Origin: Edolisoma coerulescens
Lineage: Eukaryota > Chordata > Aves > Passeriformes > Campephagidae
Assembly: GCA_013397115.1 (NCBI GenBank)
Contig: VWZW01004120.1
Span: 413,189-477,188, forward strand
Direction: 5' to 3'
DNA length: 64,000 nt
The position numbers were made by a program, and so were the translations under genes. The notes below the pieces were generated by a model that was not told the DNA's origin, ran no database searches, and saw only the letters and a program-made list of their open reading frames with translations. This document shows positions 49,001 to 58,400 of the stretch, piece by piece (positions within the stretch are counted from its first letter, which is position 1; the number at the start of each line of letters is the position of its first letter).

Positions 49001-52000
49001 CCTTTGGAAAGGTCTGCAAGGTGACAGATTCTCAAAGTCAGAGGTCAGCAGGATTAATTAATGAGCACATCTGATCCCATAAACCATAGACCATCATGTG
49101 TCATCCATGTAGTCTTGAAGTATGGTACTAAGGAAGTACAAAATGTGTGTCTGTAAAGCATAACCTGGATTATAAGAAGTGAAAGGGTAGAATATTAAAT
49201 ACATCTTTGGTTGCTTGTTCTGATGATTAGGTCTCCTACAATTAAAAGTAGCTTCATTTTGAATATGACTTCTGCTTTAACTTTGCAGCTGTTGATTTTG
49301 TTTTGCTGTTATTTTGTTGGCTTTCTGATGTTAAGCTTTTAAAACAACCAGTATTTTTGATTGTTTGAACACTGGAGTCTCTGTGTACGCAGCTCAATCT
49401 CTTTAATATTCAAAGCAGTTTAGGTTCTTTTGATTCATACTGTGAGAAATTTTCTCCTCCTTTCGATAACTTCTGTGGCTCTTCTCTGTACCCTGTCCAA
49501 TTTTTCAACATTCTTTTAAAAATGTGGATACCGGAACAGGACGCAGCATTCCAGTGTCCCTTGCAAAGGTAAGATTACCACCTATTGTGTCCATGTGTCC
49601 AAAGGAGTGCAAAAGTGATTTTTCTCCCCTTTTTTGGTCATGGCAGCACCTCTTGAGATGCTTGCCTACAGTAATTACTAAGTTCTTCTGGATTATTTCT
49701 TCTAGGATTTGTCTCTGTTCTGTAGGTCCTTCCCATAGATGCCAAATGTAGTCTGGTAGTGAAATACACAGCTTGACCTTGAGTTGAACTAATTTTTTTT
49801 TTTTAATTATCCAACAGCATAGCTGCCCTCTCCTCAATATTTAGTTTCCACATTCTTGGTGACACACGTGTATTTACACAGAGACTTGGGGGAAATGTTG
49901 AACACTGGTGAAGCTGGATCTGTTGCAGGTATAGTGAGACTTCCCCTCTAGTGGGAAAAAGGTTCATGCAGGTGAGAACCACAGCTCGTGTTGGCAACTG
50001 CAGGAGCCCAGTTAGAGCTGTAATCTCAGAGCTGCAGAGGGGCATGCTTGGAGAAATTGTGAAATGCCATTTGTTTTCTAATACCTCTATTTATATAAAA
50101 TTTAAACTTTATCTCTGCAAAGCAAAAGTTATATAATTAAAACTGCAATAGCTGGTTAATAGAATTTGGATTTGTTTGATGTCCTAAGTGCCAGGTAGCA
50201 TCTATCTCAGTAAGCTTGAGCAGGGATAAAAAATATCTCTCTGTGCACACAGGCAGGTGAAAAATTGGTGGAATTTGTGAGACCCACAATTTGGTTTTGT
50301 TTCTTTACTATTTGATAAGAGTTTGGGTCTTACTGGGCTCAGGACATCTGGACATGAGAGTGGAAGTGGCAACGAGCCATGGAAGCCTCTCCAGTTCCTT
50401 GGGAAAGTCTCTGTTGGAGATGAGGATCAGGCCACAGTGATGCCTCATGCAGTCTGTACACTCAGTTTTGATAACCAGCTGTTGCTGAGTCAGTACCCTC
50501 AAAATAGATGGTTTTCTGTGAATAACACAGTGCCAGAAACTTCCATTTTACAGTTACTTTCTAAAGCATTCTGTAATCATGGCTAGGAAAAGAGATGTTT
50601 TGGGGGTGGCTGGATGGCACTGTTCCCTTCAGAGTCTTTGTGCTGTGTAACTGGAACATAGTTATGGGATTCATACCCAGCAGAGTAAGTTTAGACTTAT
50701 GTCTTGAGTTGTCTAAGCCTGACTTCTTACTGCACTTCACAAGATGCACTTTGGGGAAAAAATAAAATAATTTTTAAAAAAAATGGAAAAGTGAAGGAGC
50801 TGTAACAGGAAGTGAGCCTGCCTTGCATGTGGGAGAAGAGAGTCAAGGAGAACAAATTGTCCTTGAATTCTAATTATTGTGATTGTTTTTATATGGTGGG
50901 AGTTGCTGTGTTCGCTGTGGTTTTTTTGGTTTTTTTTCTTTACCTCAAGCCTGTAAGTTGCACAGCAATCTTGTATGCAGGTTTTCTTTCCATCCCTTCT
51001 GCCAATGGTAGTATTCACTTCTCACTGATTTCATGTTTGTGCTGAATTGTCCCTTCTTGATCCCTCCACCCTGACCTCACCTGTTCATTGATGGTTCGTT
51101 CGTGGTTTGGGAGTGGTGTTCCCCAGTTCAGTGGGAGCATGCAGACAGTGGTGTCCATACACATCAGATGGGAAAGGTGTCCTGACAATACACTGAACAC
51201 TTTGTCCTGAATGAATCTAGACTGTTTCTTCTGTTATTTACACCCTTGAATATTTTTTCCCTCGAGTCTGATCAGTTAGTCTTGTATTGATATAATTATT
51301 TTTGTGCAAGTACCTGCCATTCAGAATTGTTCCTTTGGTTCCAATGACATGTTAATGACCCTGTTTGAGGTGAAGCATGGCAGCAGCAGCATCTGAACAC
51401 CAGTGACATGTGCAGCACCTGAATTGTGTGTAGCAAGTTGTTTTTCTTCACTTGGAGCAAAGTAGGAGTTTTCCCTGAGCGTGTTGCTGTGCTTATATTC
51501 TAAAACATCTGCTTGAAACACCAGTTTTATGCAATAAATAGGTAAAAATCCCTGTATTCTTACACTGCTGGCAGCTGTTACTCGTGAAGGTGGCACAGGA
51601 TGTGCGGTGTGGTACAATGAAGGCGTCAAGGAATGGGGAGCAAAGCTCCTGCCTGGCGTCTGGGCAGGGCACGAGCACTGCTGGGATGTGGGAACGGGGA
51701 CCCTGCGGTGCCCGGTCTGACAGCCAGGGTGGCCCAGCACCCGCTGGGGTCCCACAGGCTGAGCCCATGCCAGGGCTGTGTGCTGGGGGACTGCAGCTCT
51801 CCCTGCTGCTGCTGCTGGGTGACAGCCTCTGCCTTCCGTGGGACGCCCGCGCGACTGCACGGCAAGCGGCAAGGTGCTGCTGCAGTTCTTGTTCCAGCCT
51901 TCTGTGTCGTCACTCCTGATAAAGCAAACAACCATCATTTAGTAATGCTGCTGAATTTATTTTTTTAGGATCTGGTCAACACTGGACTCAGCACTTTCTT

Positions 52001-53133
52001 CTTTTTCATTGCCTCTGTAGTACTTGCTGCTTTAAACCATAAAACTGGAGCAGAAATTGCTGCTGTGGTAAGAATTTAAACTTGTTTATATCTGACTCTT
52101 ATCTTGTATTAAAACTTAAAGTTAACTTTTACTCATTGACTGCATACTCCTGTTGCCTTTGCCATCACAATTTACTTCTAATTTTACAGTTTGCTATACG
52201 ATAGTTCTTAATTTATGAGTGTTAACATCCTTGGAACTTTGTCTTTAGGCTTGAGGCAAGAACAGAGGAAAAATGACTTGCAGAAGGATACTTTCTAGTT
52301 GAACTTGCCTTTCTCCATGATCCTGCTCTATGTTGCAAGCCTATGGAAAAGATAGAGCCAAAAATTCAGAAGAAATTGAACCTGCTTACACATAATTTGC
52401 TGAGCTCTTGCTCAGTACAGATGATATTTTGTTCTGTGGAGTGAGTGTAGTAGCACTTCAAGGTTTTAAATCTAATACAGTCAGTTCAAACAAATTAATT
52501 TTGTGCATGAGTTGGCAACCTCTTGTTATTTTCTTTTTTATTTTCTTTTCAAACCTGATTTTTAAAATCACATGAGTCCTGCAGAAGCGTAGAGGAAAAA
52601 CTGCAAAGCAGCTGCCTCCCCAGGCTGATGCTCTGGACTTGCCACTTTTTGTGTGCACCCTGAGGAATGAGCTTTTGGATGAAGAGCTGGTTTCTTTACA
52701 AGAGGGTCTTCCACTGGGCTGCACCGCAGGATTTAATTGTCATGTTGGTAGTCAGAGAACTTGTTTTCTGCGATCATTGATCTTAGACACTTTTGGAGAT
52801 TCTCTGGTTCGTTGAAGAAGAAAAACATAATTTCCCAGGCCATGATGATTTGTCAGTGCAAATAATGTGGGAAACGGAACTTCTGAGGACTTTACTGTGA
52901 AACTGCTTTTCTTCTTGTTTTCAGAAATGGTCTTTGACAACTCTTTCTGCTTCTCTCAGGTGTTTGGTTTCCTGGCAATGGCAGTGTACGCTGTGAACAC
53001 ATTTTTAGCAATCAAGAAGTGGCGAGTGAGCAGCAGGCAGCAGAGCAGCCGCCAGACCAGCGACTACATCCGCGCTCGGACAGAGTCCAGGGAGGTCGTG
53101 CACCGCCCGGAGATCCAGCGCCTGGATGCCTGA
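24823..53133 (+). CDS. CMTM4: CKLF-like MARVEL transmembrane domain protein 4 (four coding exons)
   Basis: A four-helix MARVEL-domain membrane protein. In mammals CMTM4 is reported to help stabilise or traffic surface proteins, including PD-L1 together with CMTM6. Coding exons are 24823-25008, 42616-42792, 51969-52067 and 52960-53133. They join in phase 0 to 211 residues plus TGA. The start ATG has a good context (CACCATGA) in a CpG island and gives MRNGDDLEGFDGEASS, matching the remembered human N-terminus. Membrane segments are about residues 60-78, 84-107, 123-143 and 152-172. The tail is cytosolic and Ser/Arg-rich, with DYIRARTES and PEIQRLDA. Human isoforms of about 208 and 234 residues are known; this model matches the shorter. 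CMTM4 rather than CMTM3/6/7/8 is set by ICIETIMECSPCEGLYFFEF and the DYNC1LI2 neighbour. Confidence 0.97.
33020..33390. promoter_or_regulatory. Intragenic CpG-rich block
   Basis: About 370 bases of dense G+C with many CpG, standing out sharply from A/T-rich flanks inside CMTM4 intron 1. It includes GGGGCGGG. On the minus strand a strong donor (GTAAGG, plus coordinates 33217-33222) follows GC-rich sequence. This would suit an alternative or antisense first exon, but nothing proves transcription. Confidence 0.5.
34062..34103 (+). repeat. Interrupted GT microsatellite
   Basis: Two TG/GT runs (34062-34076 and 34090-34101), separated by 13 bases. The second ends in a TGCGC. Confidence 0.9.
42616..42792 (+). 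CDS. CMTM4: CMTM4 coding exon 2 (membrane helices 1 and 2)
   Basis: Acceptor TTCTTCCCAG and donor GTAAGT bound 59 codons (residues 63-121). It holds LLALTAFICIETIMEC, the CSPCEG loop, the second helix from LYFFEFVSCSALVVTG, and the loop RIPQINWNLT. Confidence 0.97.
47791..47835 (-). mobile_element. Possible CR1 LINE 3' end, degenerate
   Basis: GATCACAGAGTCACAGAATGG resembles the complement of the short terminal repeat (ATTCTGTG-like) that ends avian CR1 elements. The flanking match is weak and the body of the element is not clear. Confidence 0.4.
49461..49570 (-). mobile_element. Old CR1/L3-type LINE fragment
   Basis: The sequence reading CTCTTCTCTGTACCCTGTCC, then AACATTCTTTTAAAAATGTGG and GGACGCAGCATTCCAG, follows the antisense 3' region of CR1/L3 LINEs. 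It is strongly diverged and non-coding, in CMTM4 intron 2. Confidence 0.7.
51969..52067 (+). CDS. CMTM4: CMTM4 coding exon 3 (membrane helix 3)
   Basis: Acceptor TTTTTTAG and donor GTAAGA bound 33 codons (residues 122-154), from DLVNTGLSTFFFFIAS through NHKTGAEIAAV. A run of four Phe lies in the helix. Confidence 0.97.
52068..52959 (+). other. CMTM4: CMTM4 intron 3 (0.9 kb)
   Basis: A short intron with GTAAGA donor. A strong pyrimidine tract and AG ending at 52924 lie 35 bases before the used acceptor, making a possible tandem acceptor. Confidence 0.88.
52960..53133 (+). CDS. CMTM4: CMTM4 terminal coding exon 4 (helix 4 and tail)
   Basis: Acceptor TTCTCTCAG opens 57 codons and TGA (residues 155-211). 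They cover helix 4 (VFGFLAMAVYAVNTFLAI) and a tail with SSRQQSSRQTSDYIRARTES. The tail is about three residues longer than the human sequence I recall. No GT donor is seen at the Leu-Asp near the end, where the longer human isoform departs. Confidence 0.96.
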   Translation: MFGFLAMAVYAVNTFLAIKKWRVSSRQQSSRQTSDYIRARTESREVVHRPEIQRLDA

Positions 53134-53345
53134 CAGTGACCCTCAGATGGGCCTGAAAGGGAAAAGAAGCGCTCAACTCCCTCATGGAATAAGGGTTTTT
53201 GCTTTATTTAAGGAGGAAAAGGCAGATCCGAGGGTGGCGAAGGATGCCCAGCCCTGCAGGTGTGCAGAGATGCATTGAGCCAGAAGCTGCTGTCGTGGAG
53301 GCAGAAAATGTTGGTCATTCCAAAGGAAGGTCCCTTCGAGATCTC

Positions 53346-53408
53346 CACATATATATGTGCATATATTATACAGCTCATATAATATATAATATATTATATA
53401 TATATGTG
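53346..53408 (+). repeat. AT-rich palindromic microsatellite
   Basis: A run of alternating A and T with matching ends: CACATATATAT at 53346-53356 and its complement ATATATATGTG at 53398-53408. It can fold into a long hairpin. Confidence 0.9.
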
Positions 53409-53880
53409 CTGAAGTAGGTTATTGTTTCGGATAACTGCACAGTAGTTTCCTTCCCCCTCTGACGATCCACTGTTCCTTCATCTGCCCCAAAGACAGACCA
53501 GCACTGCCCTGGCTGGGTGGCGGAGGAGGGAAATCCACGGAGAGCAGATGGACCAGCAGACGTGCCAAGGAGCCAGGGGCACACAGCAATAACTCCAGCC
53601 ACGGCCCGTGTCAGCCAGCGGGGTCTGTCCATCCCAAACTGTCTGTCTGTCTGTCCTCCTGCTCCCTGCTGCCCTGCAGCCCCTGGCACGCCTGCCTGGC
53701 TGCTGGATAACCATTCCACGTGTGCTCATGGATGCAGCGTGCTGGGAAAGGGCCACTGGCCAGCTCTGAACTGGGCTGAGGCTGGGGCGGGCACTGGTGG
53801 CCACGGGGGTGCACTGAGTGTGAGTAGGTGGTTGTCTGCTCGTGTTGGGACACATTCCAGTTTTCATTCCAGAGTGGGAA

Positions 53881-53886
53881 AATAAA
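53881..53886 (+). terminator. CMTM4: Candidate proximal poly(A) signal of CMTM4
   Basis: AATAAA 748 bases after the stop codon. Downstream sequence is G-rich with a later GGGGTTGTC, so it is plausible but not strong. Confidence 0.5.
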
Positions 53887-55386
53887 TATATTTAGGAGAC
53901 AGGGTGGAGAAAAGGGGCTTGAGGGGCAGAGTAGAGAATGAAGGGGTTGTCATCCTATAGACTTACATTCCAGCCATGGCTTTCTTTTTCTTTCTCTTTT
54001 TTTTTTTTTTCCTTTTTTCTTTTCTTTTTAAGGTTCAGCATTTCCAGAAGTTGTTGCTAGAACTTGCTTTCCCTCCAAGCCCAGGGCAAGCAAGAACTAG
54101 CAAAAATTTATGTGCTTTTAAAGTGTTCCTAAGGTTGCAATGTTGTGATTCATGTAAGGTTAATATTTCTTTTTGGAAGGATGGTTGTTCTAAAATTAAA
54201 CCCATTGATAGTAGGTAAACCTGATTTTTATTTTAACTGGGTGTTTATGCAGATTTTTTCCCCTAATGTGTCTTTGGAAAATTAATTTAGCTAATTGGAA
54301 AATAATATGATTGTATTGATTTGTTTAGAAATAGTTTTACTTAACTGAAGGGTTTTTTTATTTTCCTTGTACTTCCATTGAATGAATTGCATTTTCACTA
54401 CTCACAACTCAAATTCAGCAGTAATTGGCTAGACAATGTCACAATATTATTAGAAAGATGTCTCTTGAGATTTTTCTGTTTCTTTGGTGTTTTTATCTCT
54501 GTAGTGCATTATTTGGCATTTGTGTGCCTGTGTGAAGACAGTGTGTGTGGGAGAAGATCTCTAGAGCTGAACTCCTTTCTGGTGTGAGGAAAATGAAAAT
54601 CTGTGGAATCAGTGGAACTGTTTGCCATGTATGCCTGAGTTTCTGTGTCCTGATGGAGCTGCACTCCTCGGGGTGGGTGCAGTACCTGGAGCCTTAAGGA
54701 CAACTGGCAGTGTATTGTGTATTGTGGATAAGTTTTTTTAACCATGAAAACCAGGTTCCACCAAACAGGAGGTCAGGAGAAGTGCCTGGGCTTTTATAAT
54801 ACTGGAGGGAACTGGGGTAGTGAAGGTGTGAACCTAATGCTGCAATACTCAAATTGAGCAGCAGAGAATTATTTTGATGAGTGAAAAAAGGTGACAAAGG
54901 TGATGCCTTTTCATTTTTCAGTGTACTGACATCTACGGTGCATTTCATCTTAGTGGCTAAGATGGAGATTAAAATTCAGAGTTACTGATGAGGTTAAGGA
55001 AAATTTGCATTTTCTTAGTGAGTGATGGTTTACCAGTTCCTCCAGTAACATTTTATTGTGCTTTATTGGATGTAATGCCAAAGGGAACACCAGTTTAAAA
55101 GAAGATTGAACCAACTCTTGGTGTTGGATCAGAACAGAGACATTTCACAGAGGGTTGTCTCACCTGGGTGCATTCCCTGAGCAGCACATGACAGTTCCAT
55201 GGCCAGGGTGGTAAGAAACAACAATTTGTTACTGCCAGAACTGCTGTGGCAGCCCTGCTGTTTCCAGCACTGCCCAGGACTGGCAGAGTTTGCAATGTCA
55301 ATCATTACAAGACTTTTAAAAAGTAGCACAAGCATGCCCAGTCTGGAATTGTAAACTGCCATCAAAGCAGTTTGTATAAAGATTGT

Positions 55387-55474
55387 AAAAAACCCCAAGC
55401 AAACCCAAACCAGACAAAACCAAAAAAACCCCCAAACATCCCACACCAAAACCAAAATCAAGCCAAACCCACCT
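55387..55474 (+). repeat. A/C-rich low-complexity tract
   Basis: About 88 bases almost without T and with little G, made of CAAACC and CCAAAA-like units. Such tracts are common in avian genomes. Confidence 0.85.
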
Positions 55475-58400
55475 ACTGAAATTCAAAATACAGTTCTCCA
55501 GAAGATCCATGCTTTTAGAGGGGAGCTGCCATCTGAATTCAGGGAACAGGATGGTGCCCCAAGGGGATTTTGTCAGGAGTGTGTCCTGCTGCTGGCTGCT
55601 GCCCAGGGCTGAAGGAGCATTCCCAGATCCTCTCCTGTGCTCCCTGGGCTCCCTGTGGCTGGGGCAGAGCTCTGGGAGCTCTTGTGCCTCTCTAGGTTTA
55701 TGAATTTGGTACCTTTCAAACCCCTACACCTTTCCTTGCCTGGAAAAAGGGTAACTCTGGGGTTTTTCTCTGGAGTGAGATCCCAGCTCCCTCTGAGCTG
55801 CAGTGACAGGAGCAGAGTGGGGCAGTCACACCTCCAGTGCAGTTCTTGGGGCTGCTGCAGGTGGGGTGAGTTTCCTTCAGCTGAGAATGCCAGGATTTAT
55901 TACTTAAATCATGCCCTGAGCTTAGCACTACCCTGATCTCAGGGTAGAATCCAAAAGAGAACATTAATTTTAAAAACACTATCTGATTCACTTTGTAAAA
56001 GAAAAGCAAATGTAAATTTGTAATTTCCTGATTTTTGGGACCAAAGATGATTTTAGTATTGTACAGTATATACTTTCTAAAAAATCTGAAGCACTTATTG
56101 CTCTGCAGAGACATTATTTACTATTTGGATTATATGGAAGGGAAATAAAGTAGCTGTGAGAGACAACTAAATTTGAAATATTAAGATCATATGATGCATA
56201 CATGGTTCATTCCTCCTGAGTTAATTTTACACAGTGTATTGGAGAGGTACTATTTTAAGACTGTTATCTAAACTGCAGTCACACAAAAAAAACCCTTAAG
56301 GAAGAAAACAGGGTAGAAAGTTTAAAGTTTTTTTTAAACTTGCTTAGAAAAGTGATGTTAAATTGCTTCTCTCTCAGTCTTGCTTGTAATTGCTAGCACA
56401 TAGGGATAATTTCTTTTAGTCCTTAAGGGTGCTGTTTAGCTCCATAAAGGGACTCAAACCCCACTGAAAACAGAACTAAATTAAAGCAAACACTTGAACT
56501 TGGTGGGAGCAGGATGCTTGAAACAATAACGGTTTGGATGAGTCCCCTTTGGTCAAACAAAGCCCTTAGACCTGGAATCTCTGTGTGTTTCTGTGTGCAG
56601 AAATGAGTCAATTCTGCAGCCTGTGCCCTGACATCACAATATTAACCAGTAAGCTGTGACTGGGGCAGCAGCGTGGGAGTTGTCCCACAGTGCTGGGGGG
56701 GTCTGTTTGCCTCTCCCTGCTCAGGTGAGGTCTGTGCCACGTCCTTGTGCTCTGCAAAGGGTCCCAGCAGGATCTCCTAAAGCTCACTTATGTGTCTGAG
56801 TAAAGCCAGTTCCTTCTTCCTCTCCACTCTTTCCTTTCATTTGGAATGTTTGTGCCTCATAGATCTAATGCTTTAATGTTTAATTCTTGCTAAGCCTTGT
56901 TTATTGTTCTGTGTAGTGTCTGCTGCAGTGCCAGGAAGATCAGAACGTGTCCAGCATCCCTGTATTTCAGCTCTGGTGCTGTTCCCTTTCCTGGTGGCTT
57001 AGGAGGCTTGGGCTGGGTGTTCTTTTCTGTTGGACTGTAGAAAGCTGGTGTTGGTGTGAGATTCCTGGTAGGAGCCACGTGCTTGGAGCTTGGGAGGGGT
57101 AGAGACTGATCTCCCTGTGCCTTGTGAGAGACAGGCCCTGGCTCCAGAGATCTGATATTTCAGTCTGTGCTGCTCACTGGATTCAGGAGCACAGCATCAG
57201 CAAAGATCTGTGCCTTGGAAGCAGCTCCTCATCTTTCACTTATAAATTGTCTTTTGCAGGGGGTTTCAATAAAGGAGCAGCATGTGTCACTCCTTCACTG
57301 GCTTTGTCCCGTCTCGTGGCACAGTCTGGAGTTGTTTCACCTCTCTGTATTTCATTGCTGCTTCTAGAAAGAGGAGTGGAAGGTTCCCACTCTTCCCTAA
57401 GGCAATAGTTTGTTTTTTCCCCCGTGAATTACTCTGGCCCATGTGCTGATTGCCCCCTCCCCCCAGAGCAGAATTGGTGGTTCATGAAATGCTGTGGGCA
57501 CAGCAGGAGAGTGGATGTGCTGCAGGCTGCACTGGGCTGTTCTGAGTCAGTTAACCACTAGCTTTTTGTGAGCTCTAAGGTCCCTAAATGAATTTGGTAT
57601 TTGTGACCTCTCTGCTGTTTTGGGGATGTGCAGGCACAGCAAATGCTTACCTAATATGTGGCTTTATTAATGCAATCCTTTCTTCCTCCCTCTTCCTTAG
57701 GCCTCTTTCTGTATGTTATTTTCTTGTCTCATGACAACTTTGTAATCATTTCTGCTGTTTTCTTTCGTGAGGGAAAAAAACTCACCAAAAATCTAAAATA
57801 ACCAAGAATAATTTTTTTAGGGCATAATTATAAAAAATGAAACCAAACTTAATAGCAGTTCAGATAGTGTAGAAAATAATATCCTCTCCATTGCTCAGCT
57901 GGGATACTGAACAGCTTTGTCCATGCAGGAGCATAAAGAACAGTTCTTGTCCTGAGAGCTCTGGAGCCAAAAATCTTCAGCAGGTATTCAGGATAATAAA
58001 AAGGCACAGTCTGATGAGGAATTTGAGATGTGGGAAGGACACCTGACAATGCAGTGCTTTCGAAGTGGTACGTGAGCAGTGAGAACCCGCAGTGGAGCCA
58101 TCGTGCACCCTCGGTGGCCTCAGCAGCTGCGGGGGGCTGGGACTGGGCTGGGATTGTCCCTGCTCAGCTTCCCCCTCCCTCGGGGCTGCTCCAGAGGGGC
58201 TCCAGGCTCTGCTCAGTCCCGGGGGAAGGAGTGAAGCCAACGTGTGGCGTGAAATAATGGACTGTTTATTGTCTGGAGGGCCAGCAAAGCTCAGAATTAC
58301 TGTGCAGATAGAGGTGTCCTGTGTGTGGATTTTAATGGCAACAAAAGCGTTCTAAAATGATCCTGAAATCGGTACAGAAATGCACAGATTGTTTCAAAAT

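Larger units (their letters stand above)
42793..51968 (+). other. CMTM4: CMTM4 intron 2 (9.2 kb)
   Basis: Contains old CR1/L3-type fragments near 47.8 and 49.5 kb, GC-richer patches at 45.59-45.80 and 51.58-51.90 kb, and otherwise A/T-rich sequence. I see no gene. Confidence 0.85.

Noticed and set aside
51321..51938. 205-codon minus-strand frame just before CMTM4 exon 3
   Set aside because: Intronic GC-rich patch with no family resemblance. Overlapping frames are open on both strands, as expected by chance.
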